Shown: in pieces, positions 36,680-47,800 of the stretch
Layout: each line of letters opens with the position of its first letter
How positions within the stretch are numbered: position 1 is the stretch's first letter
Assembly (NCBI GenBank): GCA_963969395.1
Contig: OZ017795.1
Span: forward strand, 13,268,001-13,332,000
DNA length: 64,000 nt
DNA from: Pseudoscleropodium purum
Lineage: Eukaryota; Streptophyta; Bryopsida; Hypnales; Brachytheciaceae
Direction: 5' to 3'
Made by a program: the position numbers and the translations under genes
Notes under the pieces: generated by a model
Database searches by the model: none
Told to the model about the DNA's origin: nothing
The model's input: the letters and a program-made list of their open reading frames with translations, nothing else

Positions 36680-38460
36680 ATGAATGTCAAAATCAAACCC
36701 TCAACTAATAACTGGGAGCCCTACAACTTATAAGACCAAAGTATGTAAGATGTTAGGCTTGTAGGAAGCAATGTCATAGAAAACTTTGGAAATAATGATG
36801 TTCAAAATTCCATGCTAGTATAAGTCAAATTTTTGAAAGATGAAAAAGTCCAAGCCTCTCTATCCACTTTGGTAGTGACTAGAGGAAATGCAAAAACCAA
36901 TCCCCCTCCATTAGCCCAATCAGATGAAGCAAAATTTGCAAAGTCTAGCTTGCATAGCAACATGCACTCATCCTCATCTGATAAATCACCTCACCTCTCT
37001 TACTTGTAAAAACCTTGAAAGATGCAACCAAAAAGGTGAAGTTTGATGGAAATCTTCCAACATAGCCCAAATTGAATGGAAATGAGTTACAATTAGTTCA
37101 AATAAATATTTCTTATCCTCCTCCAACTCCTAGGTTCAAATCCAAAAGACAAAAAAGTAGCAATCCTTTTCTTCTATATGATTAATAGGAGGATTTGACT
37201 AGAGCTAGGGCTAATATTTCTTTTGGACAATTGATCCAATTAGCTCCTAGTTTGTGCAAGCAAATGAAAGATGGTACCATAGTTCATTAAACAATGAAAG
37301 TAGTAAGTCAAGTCAACAAAGTAGAATCTTTGCTTGATCATAAACAATTCAAAAAATTATTTAATGCAATTGAAATTGACATTGAGATTGTAAAAAAGGT
37401 TATAACTACGGCACTAGTAAACGATGGGAGTGGTATCAATATCATACTAACTTTTACCATAGAAAAGCTAGGCTTTAAAATCACTCATCCATTATAACTA
37501 ATCCTTAAGTGTGATAATTAGAGCTCTCTCAAAACTTTAGGTCAAATTAAAGATCTTTGCATACAAACAAGGCAGGTAGATTAGTCAGGATTGAGGTTGT
37601 ACAACTTATAATGAGAAGCTAATAGAGGATATTCACCCCATCTAAGTGATGGATTCTTTTGAAAATGTGGTGGATTAATAAATTGAGCTAAAAATGATCT
37701 ACACATATATATGGACTTGAAAGTGACGGAACTATAGTAGGAATTGTTTTTGAAGGCCCAATACTAAAAAAAAATTAAGACAAAAGTTGTGACTGATTTA
37801 AGAACCCTTAGAGATCTTAATCTAGGCCTATATGGTTATGAAGATGATGGTGCATTCTCACCATGGCTTCAAGATCATTCTTGCTGAGGTAACATCACAT
37901 ATGTCATTGTTGAAAAAGAATCCTCAAGTTCGGTTAATAAAGGCATAAAGGAGGCTCAAAAGATATGCCTATTGAATTGTTTGATGATAGTGATAATCTC
38001 TCACTTAAAATACTATCCATTTATAGTCCTTAATTAAGTTTAAAAACTACAATGATCAAGCCTTGTGAAACTAAAAGACAATGTATTTCTTGTACTAAGC
38101 CTTATCCCAATCAACCTTCTGAAACTAAAAAGTGAATTCAAAACCTTCTGAGTAAGCTAGAATAGTAAAAAAAAAGTAAATCTTTTGGTTTAATCATCAT
38201 TTCTTGCTCATAAAAAATTGAAGGAAAGATGATTTGTCCAACATTACCAAATAAGGCAAAATCATAATCCATATTAATTGATACCCTTTAACAATATGTT
38301 TGATGGCTCAATTGCTATTAGTGATTTTTCTTTGGAAAGTAGGCCTCCATCTAGTTGGATTGCAAGAAGTCATAGAGAATATGGAAATGGAACAGTTGAC
38401 CAAGAAGAGTCTGAAGAAGAAACCTTTGTTTTATTAATCACAAGAATTAAAGTTGATTAA
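36680..38460 (+). mobile_element. Decayed Ty3/gypsy-like retrotransposon: end of Gag and aspartic protease
   Basis: Scattered plus-strand frames keep the order of a plant Ty3/gypsy polyprotein. A Pro/Ser-rich late Gag stretch (TRGNAKTNPPPLAQ, about 36,880) comes first. Next is a pre-protease block (RARANISFGQLIQLAPSLCKQM-like, about 37,200-37,270). The protease-like piece follows at 37,294-37,497 (NAIEIDIEIVKKVI, ALVNDGSGINIILTFTIEKL), where the usual D-S/T-G catalytic triplet reads DGSG. LGQIKDL is at about 37,540. Downstream text to 38,460 (SLESRPPSSWIARSHREYG) fits the spacer before reverse transcriptase. Many stops and frameshifts make it inactive. No reverse transcriptase, integrase or clear LTR pair was found. 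Confidence 0.65.
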
Positions 38461-41400
38461 GACTTCAAGCACAAGATTAAAGATATGATATACAATGTCA
38501 TTCTATACAGAATTTACAATACTCCTAGCTTATACCAACAAAGTCTTTAACCCTTCACCACCCACGCTCCATCGCACTGTGGAACTCACTTTTAGGGACC
38601 ACCATGGTGTTTGTCTTGTAACATGCAATCAAAGCAAAATTGGGAAGTGCAATTTCTCATAGTAGTTGATGACTTCTTCACGAGCTTGATTTGCAAGTGT
38701 GATCGACTTTACAGTGATCGGATTTTTTGCAATTAGGCCCACATCTATGACCTTCAATGGAAATTCTTCAGCTCGCACTAGTGTTGGAGGTACTTCCTAA
38801 TTTCTAACAATTGCAGACAATTGCATTGATTGATGGCACGTCGCAAAACTTCATGTGCATGTTTGTTGAGGTTAGATCTAACATTGGACAAAATTGCATT
38901 GTGCGTGGCCAAGTGTGCAAGCTAATAGGTAGCTTATAATATGTGAATGCCTAAGCTTCAAAGGAGAAGGTATTGGCTCAAGCTTGCGCCTGTGACCGGC
39001 TGCAATCGGTCAGAACATTGTCAATCATGGAGGCAATGAAATCGTGCTATAGCAAAGCCAAGCAGAATTTAGCAAACTTGCACAAATGATGAAAGAATTC
39101 ATCTATGTAAATTGCACTCATTCCCAGTTTCCCACTTATGGAACAAAAAAAATATGAATCAAAATTTTGGTAACCACACCCTGAATTTGAACGTTTATCT
39201 GAATTCAAATTGAATTCAATGTTCTCAAAAATGGGCCACACGGGCAACAAGTCTCCCTAACCTTGACCCGCACTGTACTAAAATCCGACATCAACGAGAA
39301 AACAAGCTCCACCACCTTCTACTAGCAATTGTGGTAGCTCATCAAAATTGACAGAGTACAACTTTGTAAAACCTCCAATATTTGAGCCATACTCACTACA
39401 ATTTGATAGTAGTACAATCAAAATGCAAAACTTGAAATGTGAGTAAAACCAAAAGCAATGTTCTAAATTGAAGCCAAACAGAAAATAACTACCGAACTCT
39501 TTCTTGCAATTGCATTTGAGGCCCAACAGTCTACAACTGCCGAATGTTGGTCAGAAAATGGACTTCTAGGACAAACGGCCATGTCCGATGTTTACCTTCT
39601 AGCCAATTTGATCGCTCCCTTACACGACATGTATGCCATTGTGCGCAACCAATTGCAATGTTGTATGCTTGACCCCTACTCCTATTTGAATCACCAATGT
39701 GCCACAAAAATTTGTCCCCACTTGCCGCACTGGAACCCTATTTTCAATCTGCAATGGACACATTTGGTCACCCTAGGTGGTGAGGGATTAAGCAAAATAA
39801 TTTGAAGAATCGGAGGCCAACACTTTGAAGGTAAATTTAAACTCTCACAACACACAACAACTAAATCTTCCTTTAAACTCCTTCCCCCAGTTTCCTCAAT
39901 TACAAACAAAGGATACAAATATTGTTGATATCGATTGTCGAATCGTAAGCCTTTGATGATGTAGCACTTTCATGTTTTTTAAGACATCTCCGAAAACATG
40001 CCAATGTTTTTTGGAATGTTTACAAAAAATTTCAATGTCACACAAAACTTCAACTCATTCTATTGGTGACATCTATACATTTTCTAATACATCCAACTTA
40101 GATCCAATTGAATTCTACCTCCCATGATTGTAATTCTATCTTTTATTTTTATACTCCTATTATGAAAAATATGCTTGCGCATTGCTAGTGTTCAAAAAAT
40201 GTTTTTTTTTTGTAGTGGTGGTGTCAATGCATGGATTGAATTAGGATTTTAAATGGTTGTGATGTATTGGAATGAATTTTTTGGGCCCCAATTTAATTCA
40301 TTTTGGTATCCTAATTGCCAATTTTGAAAAGACTTAGGACTAGGAGATTGCTCTTACCTCTTAGAATGTGTGTTAAAATAATTTCAGGATTTTAGATCAC
40401 ACATTTGAGTGATTTTGGAGTGCTTCTCCCTTTCACCTAGAGTCATTTAATACCTAAAGTTCTATGACTATGTTTTCACCGAAAATGACCAAAAGTTGTT
40501 AATTTAGAAGTACTAAAATTTTGAAAATTAACTTTTTGGAGATATGTAACCATAAAATTTTGTAGTGTGCTAACTTGAAAACATGTGGTAAAAATTTCAG
40601 AAATTTTCACGGCATAGATTGCAAGATATAAGCATTCAAATTCACTAAAATCATTTTTTGGGCTCAGTGAAAAACAAGGTAGTTGCTTTTCACAAGCTCA
40701 TTTTTCTATAAAAAAAAATGTCCAAAATGGTAGTGTTTATATGAGTTCTTTTTCCTAAACAAATTAGACACATTCTTGAAAAATTTTAGATCGTTTGAAA
40801 TTGTACAATATATAAGAAAAAAATAGTAAATAGACAATAGTAGAGAATGATTCAAAATACTAAATTGTTAAGAATTTTATTATAGAATTGAAAAATGTCA
40901 ATTCCAATTTATTTTTGCAATTTTGTAACAAAAAATCTACTTTCTATGATTTCATTTTTTCCAAAATATTGAAAATTAAGTAAAATAAAGTATTTCAAAA
41001 TTTATTTTAGAGTAGAAAATCTATAATTTCATTGCAAGCAAAAAATCCTCATAACTTTAGACTCATTGATCAAAATAGAATGATTAAAATCTTTCCATGT
41101 ATATGTAATTCTTAGAAACTAATTTCAAAATTTTGTTTTTGAAAAAAGTGATTTTAAGGATCTGCCTAGACTACCCATTTACGACAAAAAAAGCAACATA
41201 TTAGGCCAGAACTTTTGACTCATATTTCCAAACATCATGAAATTTATTTCATATGAAAGGTATTTCTTGTCTCCAATTTCTAATTCTATTAAAATTTGGA
41301 CGAAAAATATGGAAATTTCTAGTTAGAAATACTTGCCCAAAATTGTTATGTAGCCAAAAAATGCATGCTAGTGCTTTATGGGTTAATTAAAAATTTACCA

Positions 41401-42447
41401 AAAAACATTGTTGGAATTCATTGCTTGGAAGGCAAATAATTTAGGGTCCCATATACTCCCTACTAGCCAACTCTAGTGGTTTTTTTTTGTTGCAATGAAA
41501 ACTCTCATCAACTTTCAAAGGAAGGAAAACTCAGACTCATGTCTATTATTATGTAGATTGAATTTTCTAGAAGTTGCACTTTCATTTGTACCTACAATTT
41601 TTTTTCTAATTTTGATAGTTGTCTTCAACCTCAAGGAGATGTCTAACCAAGGATTTAAAAAGCTCACCTTCTTACATAATTTGTTATCAAAGACTCATCT
41701 TCTTCATTCTAATTAGAAACGTGAGAGAAGATAAGTATTAAGGTAAGCACCATTGTTGACTCCAACTATAACCATATTTGTCTATTAAATTTAGCATTTC
41801 ATATTTAATAATTCATTAAATTTTAGAAAAGTGGTTTGGCACGCACTCTTAGAATTAATAAAATTTTCAATTATTCAAAATTTATGTGCTTTATTTGTAG
41901 CCACTTTGTTCACATGTATCCTATGTCTTTACAAAACTCTTCATCATTGGTTTGTAGAGTGAAAACAAGTGTATTATAAAGCTAAGGAGGTAGGAGGTAC
42001 AACAATCCTTGTGGAATACATAAACTAATCCCTAAAGGACCAACATGTTAAGAGGACCAAAACTACAAAATACATACTTGTCTCTAAAGTAATGTCAAAG
42101 TCTTCATCAATATATATTTTTAACAAATCCAACCATAGGATCCTTTCATTAACTTGTTCAATTAAATTATTGTAACATTTTAAAATGGAATGAATATTTG
42201 CATTGATTGCAAGTTCAATTTGCCTAGATTTCAAAACATAGGCTTTATTAGCTTTTCAAAAAGATGAAGTTTTGTCTTTAAACATTTTTATAAAAAACTT
42301 ATATGTCCTATAACTTCTATATTCAGTCAATATATTGAAAAGTAGATTGAAAAAATTTATGAAAATTTGTAACCAAAATAGTTTTGATATCAATGTTCAT
42401 CTTTAAAAAATTGTAAAGTAGAAGGATGACAATTTCTACAGGGTTGA
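38461..42447. other. Spacer with unassigned fragments, mostly AT-rich
   Basis: 38,530-39,900 is moderately balanced, with short open frames on the minus strand (for example AEEFPLKVIDVGLIAKNP at about 38,720-38,780) that look like transposon or gene debris but match nothing I know. From 39,900 to 42,440 it is very AT-rich with no exon. The motif TAATCCCTAAAGGACC lies at 42,025-42,040. Confidence 0.4.
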
Positions 42448-42650
42448 CACGACGTCCGGACGCGGACGCTGTGTCCGCAGCGTTCGCTGACATTCGCGGT
42501 CTCAACGAACGCAGCGTCCACCGGGACTGCCCCATCCGCCTCGTCCATCCGCCCCGGCCGTCCACCCCGCCTGTCCGCCCCGCTCGTCCGCCCCATCCGC
42601 TTTGACAGCCCTATTTCCCCCGACCGCCCTACCCAAACTACCCCGCGATC
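42448..42650. repeat. GC-rich block of short CCGCCC/GTCC repeats (left flank of kinase-like gene)
   Basis: An abrupt GC- and CpG-rich island in AT-rich DNA. From 42,525 to 42,605 it is a run of imperfect 10-14-base units of the kind CCATCCGCC, GTCCGCCCC and CGTCCACCC. It shares CGTCCGCCCCATC with the second GC-rich block at 44,738-45,031. Together they bracket the kinase-like gene. Confidence 0.7.
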
Positions 42651-43048
42651 ACTCCCTTAATCTTTAAACAATTAAATGTTAAATGAAGTGCAATGGTTCG
42701 CGATTTGTTATTAAAACAATGTCTCTTATAAGTTGAAAGATTATAAAGTTTGACCATGAGTCCATGATAGTCTTGAAACTATGAAAAAATTCCAATTCAT
42801 TTTCAGAAGGCAAACTAAAAAAGTTTGTGACTTCAAATATATATATATATACTATTTAAAAAATCAAGATCAACACAAATACAAACATAATCAATATGGG
42901 CAAAATGTATTGAATTTAATATAGAATACCATACATTGTGCACATTTGGCTAATTGCACATATAATTTTTTTCATTCCAACTCTATATTTCTAAACTAAT
43001 TTTTAATGCCTATATAACCTATTCAACTACTACTTTTGCACTACCAAT

Positions 43049-44541
43049 CTAATATAAATGGTGGAAATGTTCATCTGGCATCCGCCAACGATATGTATTA
43101 GAAAATCGCGTAATCACATGGGCCAAACTAGTATTTTCATCGTCAGTCTTCGAAGAAATGCGCTTCAAGTAAGCATAAAATACTTTTGCAAAGTTACGAA
43201 AGGCAAATTGTGTCGCACTAGGTGTTTTAAGTAGCAAATTGAAATACGCCTCTGACATGTTGTTTCCATTCATCCACCAAGCAATTTTTCGAATGGCATA
43301 CTCTTCCGACTTACGTGAATACATCGGAATGACTTCTACATCTGCACCTGCTTTATGCAAATATGCAATACGTGGATCCATCCACCATCTCCTCTGCAAA
43401 GTCTGTTTCATCTCATCTGCTGATGTGAATGTATACAAAGAATTCATTTGCTGAGAAGCTAAGGTGGTCATGCCCCAATCGCAAACTCCAATGTACACAC
43501 GTGACTCATCCTCTGAAAAATGCAACAACATGTTGTCTGGAGAAAGATCATTGTGCAAATGTTCAGCATGATGCACTATATACATTATATGCATAAAGGC
43601 CCATGTCAGCTCCGTGCGCTTCTTCCGATATCGTTCTAAACAGTGAGCTTTTACAACCTCCTCTTCAGTTGGATTTGTATACATCAAACGGATTTGAATG
43701 TTGTCTGGATAGTCCTTATCCATATTCAACATTTGTCAAAGAGTTCCACCGTTTCACAATACGCATAACCTTCACACGTCGTTTCGTGCACCGTAGCAAA
43801 CCATATCACACCCGCGTGTGGAATTCGAACAGCCATTGATTCGTTTTGATGTTCTAACTTTGCAAGATCGGGTCGAGTTTGGTAGTGAATGGATTTCTTT
43901 GTCGCAAACTCACAATAAGGAAGTATTCCTGGACATCCTTCAATACGGACCTTTCGAATCATTGCATATCCACCTCTCATCGTTCTATCATCAACAGCAA
44001 TTACGCGTGCTGTATCTGGAAGTGCTATTAGGTGCCGTTTGTTCCTTTTCGCTTCAGCAACTCCATCATTGTTTTTCCACCAAGCAATTGAACCAACTCG
44101 ATTCTGCCTTTTGGCAAATGGAGCACATCGCCCCCTAAATAAGTCCGCTTTCAAAATCACTTCTTCAAACTGGGCGTCATTGGGTCGATATTCCTTGCCA
44201 TATTTAACCAAAATGACTTTGGAATTCCACAAAGCGTCATGAACCTTGTTCTCCAAACATTTGGTGAAGTGCGTTTTATGCTTTTCGTCATGCCACTTCG
44301 CCACATTCAATGCATCCAACAACATCTGTGTCATGTCTACCTTGAATTTAGACACGCACTCCTCTTGATATTTGATGTACTTATTGTCTAAAGACAATGT
44401 TGTTTCCGATTCATAAAATTGAACGATGCGCTCGATCATGAATTTTTTGCATTCCTTCGAAGGACTTTGGCGAGCTACCTCCAAGTTTGAAGGTCCCTCT
44501 CTATGTTTTAACTTCGCAACCTTCTTCTTCCCTTTCGGCAT
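43049..44541 (-). pseudogene. Kinase-like protein gene split by a one-base frameshift
   Basis: ORF A (44,541-43,726, 271 aa) and ORF B (43,732-43,049, 227 aa) overlap at ATGTTGA and together read as one kinase fold. ORF A has a basic N-terminus, a glycine-loop-like RGGYAMIRKVRI (189-200), FATKKS (212-217, likely beta-3 Lys), a Glu in KLEHQNES, and a hinge-like ETVELF. ORF B has the catalytic loop HNDLSPDNML (60-69: H-x-D and metal-binding N) and CDWG (84-87, in place of DFG). All classical catalytic positions seem present. The break is where ORF A ends in DKC-stop and ORF B begins MLNMDKDY; one extra base in the A run would join them. It is a recent pseudogene, a sequencing error, or a frameshifted gene. 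No intron was found. The family is unknown to me; the GC-rich repeat flanks suggest a mobile unit. Confidence 0.6.
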
Positions 44542-44737
44542 CGTAACAAATGAAACTGATATCGATCAAATTTTTTAATTTAAAATTGAATTCACGCGCA
44601 AGTGTCCAAAAAATTGGCAACAAGGGGGCTCCAATAAACCACTCTTGCCTTGCCTTGGAAAGGAGCCAATGGAGGATGAACCACCAAGCTCTCCACTCCA
44701 CCTTGCATTCACAAAGAGAAAAGCAAAAGTGACAATG

Positions 44738-45031
44738 CGGACGGCCCGTCCGCCCCATCGAACGGGTCGGGGGTGGTCAACACATCGGCTGTCCGCCTCC
44801 CCGAAACCCTACAGCCGTGTCCGCCCGATTGGACGGCCACGGGCGAACAAATCTGGCATCCGCCCTATCCGACGAGCAGCGACGGACGGCCCCAAACCGT
44901 CCGCCCGATTGGACGAGCCGTGGGTGGCGGACGCATCGGTCGTCCGCCTCCCTGAAACCCTCGAGCCCCGTTTGCCCGATCGGACGGCCACGGGCGGACA
45001 AATCAAGCATCCGCCCGATCCGATTTATTTT
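44738..45031. repeat. GC-rich tandem repeat, about 151-base unit, nearly 2 copies
   Basis: CATCGG..GTCCGCCTCC..GAAACCCT at 44,783 recurs at 44,935, a spacing of about 151 bases. Each is followed by CCGAT(T/C)GGACGGCCACGGGCG and ACAAATC..GCATCCGCCC. It contains GGACGGCC/CGTCCGCC motifs on both strands and lies 200 bases upstream of the kinase-like ORF start, so it could also act as its promoter region. Confidence 0.75.
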
Positions 45032-45618
45032 CCATATTTGAAAATAGAATCTAAAGAAGAACCACTAATTGTCTAATTTGGGCATTTCTTCATACCAATA
45101 AGAAATCATTTTAGTTTTTAGCAATCGTTGAATGAAAAATATAAAAATTTCAAATATTCAAATAATTCAATCTTTCATAAATTAATTAGAAATACATTTA
45201 TACCATTTACGAGTTTCTAAATGTAATAAACACACAACAATAATTTCAAAATACACACCATGCTAGTACATATTTAACCTCGAATGCTAAATTCAAAAAT
45301 AGACATAATATGGCTCTTCGAAAGTTACATTTCTTCTTCATATTTTTATTATTTATCAAAGTCACTTATAGCCTTATACATCAACGCTATTATAAAATAA
45401 TACAATGATGTCTTCAACAATATGCTTGCCTACATACATACTTGATGTACACTATTACACAACACTTTTTGAAAAAGTGAACAAAATTGTTGTTCAAAAT
45501 TGTTCTATTCATTTAAAATTTTGTACTACTTCTACCAATCTAGTGCTCTATACTTGTCGTGAGAGTAAAAATGAGAAAATCGAGCAAATACATGCTTACT
45601 ATATACTTGCATGTTTTT

Positions 45619-46800
45619 TTATTCGGAATCTGAATCGGATTCAAATTGTTGACCGCTGCCTCTTCATTATACTTCAATGAACGGACCACCTCCGTAGTTT
45701 CCGTGATATCCACTCGGTGCACTTCCTTGTCCATAGCTTGAACCTCCAAAAGTGGGAGGAGGAACCGGAGTAGTGGGCTCTGATCCTCTTTCATTTGAAG
45801 CCCCATAATAAGAGGCCCCATGATGCCCGTATGAATCACTTCTAATTGATCCCGGATAGTATTGGATGCTTTCGTGAAGAGAGCAACTATACTACGGGGT
45901 TACATGACTTCCTCCACTACCTTCGGAGCCCACTTGAGTGGGCGTCGTATAATATGAACCAGATCTACTAGACCTACCATAGTGCGTGTTGTCATAGCTA
46001 TCTACTCCACCTTAAGAGCCAATTTCAAGGGGAGTGCCATAAGGAGAACCAACTGCACTTGAACCACCATAATGCGTGGATCCATAGCTCCCTCTTCCAC
46101 CTTCATATCTATTTTGAGGATCGTAACCAGAGTATGAACCACCTCTTCTTTGTTCAGATCTTCGCGTTCCATGTTCATGTCCATAGGACCCATTATGCCT
46201 ATCTTGCCATCCACGATCTTGAAGGCTTTTGCATGTTGCCTCTTGCATTTGTTGTTCGAATTCAATTCGTTCTCGTTCTTCTACCCACTCGTGTCTAACT
46301 CCAAATGTGACAGGCGCTTGCATATCATCGTCATCATCGTCATCTGTCCATGCATCTTCAGCATCTCGTAGAACAACTGAAGGTTATTGTAGATAACCTC
46401 GATTGGACCACTCTGGCATGCAATTGCTTGCGCCCCTCCACTATGTATCTATAACGGCATCCATGCGCATATAGTTCTTCACATTGCGACCTGTAGCGGT
46501 ACGCCAATCCACTTCCTTGTGGAGTACAATCTCTGACCAAACCATTGCCATAACATTATAATTCATTATATTTGGTTTGGCGCTTCTAATGCCAAGAACT
46601 CGATGCACTTGTGTGTATCGTTGTTTGAAGTGCTCACTTTGGCACGTAGACATTTGTCCTTCCCAACGTGGCGCTTGGTGTTCTACACGTTCACGTCGCC
46701 AAAGTTTTTGAATGTGAGTCATTTTCACATACTTTTTGTATATTGAGCAATCCCACACTCTTGTTGGTTCCTCTTCCCATCCCAGTTCACCCACGCACAA
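45619..46800 (-). pseudogene. Decayed ORF with Gly/Tyr/Ser-rich C-terminus, perhaps transposon-encoded
   Basis: On the minus strand the first frame (46,800-46,441) encodes a Trp-rich, basic helical region (MTHIQKLWRRERVEHQ, CQSEHFKQRYTQVHRVLG, VDWRTATGRNVKNYMRMDAV). This could be a Myb/SANT-like DNA-binding domain, but that is a guess. After a frameshift and one stop it continues as DAEDAWTDDDDDDDMQ, a coiled-coil stretch (VEERERIEFEQQMQEA) and a long low-complexity tail rich in SYG (GGSYSGYDPQ, YGSTHYGGSS, GGSSYGQGS). It ends QQFESDSDSE-stop at 45,619. At least three in-frame stops and two frameshifts are seen, so it is dead. It lies head-to-tail with the kinase-like gene on the same strand. 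Confidence 0.5.
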
Positions 46801-47102
46801 TGGATTGGCCCAAGCATCTCAATCGAACAATTGAGGTCTTCCCTTTCGACTACTTTTTTTGGGTGTTCTATCTTTCTTCCATTTCAACTATGATCAAGAA
46901 AGGTTTTCAACAATAGTGGGTGGTTTTAGTGCGCATAGGTTCAATCTATATCACACTAACTAACCTAACTTGGAGTACAATTTAGACAATGTAGGTTGTA
47001 CATAACTTTATATCATGCCCAATAAACTTACAAAGTACCTTTTTGAGTCATCTAGATTTTCTTTTTAGAATGTGGAGTTTAATTGGTTTATGTTGGTAAA
47101 AA

Positions 47103-47800
47103 TAAATATCATTGTATACTTACGCAATCCCAATCCAACATACCAAATTTCTATTTTAGAAAAGCAAAAACTTCATTTTTGGTAAATTTTTAAAGTCCAT
47201 TTTCATGGTTTTATATGATATTTTATTAAAAATAATTGGTGATGAATTTTTGAAATTTGATTGTAAAGATATGTAGGAAGCATCCATATGCATATCTTTC
47301 CCTTTTAACAAAGATCTCCATAAAAGCTTCAAAATTCCATCTATAGAGATTTCAATGTTGGAGTGACCATATCTAAATTTTGTAAAATAGATATTTGTTT
47401 ATTGTTATGGGATTTTTCAATTTCCTCTTCACATAGAAAATAATTTCTTATGTTTGAGCATGATGGTACAATTATTTTGCCAAAATGAAGTTAAAATATA
47501 GAGATATCCATTTCTTCAAAGTTTAGTCATATGACACTTTTCATTGAACTCTTCATTGATTATATTTTTGTTACTTAAGGATTTTCTTTTTAATATGAAA
47601 GATGTGCATATGGGTGTTCCTTACAAATCCATGCAATTGAATTAAAAAAATTCATCACCAATAGTTTTCAACATAAAATTAAGTAAAATCACAAAAATTA
47701 ACTTTGAAAATTCACCAAGAATGGAATTTATCCTTTTTTTTAAACTAAAATTTGGTATGCTTCATTAATTGGGTAAGAATTGGGCTGGTGATAATTATGC
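47103..47800. repeat. Large foldback element, about 700 bp
   Basis: The left arm (47,103-47,385) matches the reverse complement of 47,465-47,800 over most of its length. Shared blocks, read in the left-arm sense, are CATACCAAATTT, TTGGT(A/G)AA, ATTGGTGATGAATTTTT, CATATGCA(T/C)ATCTTTC and GGATATCT-like text. Divergence is moderate. Ends were not resolved to a target duplication. It is another non-autonomous foldback/MITE. Confidence 0.75.

Noticed and set aside
35129..39843. Possible LTR pair (CACACTTTGAAGTTAAATT and CAACACTTTGAAGGTAAATT) around the gypsy fragment
   Set aside because: Similarity stops after about 34 bases and no TG..CA ends or longer match follow.
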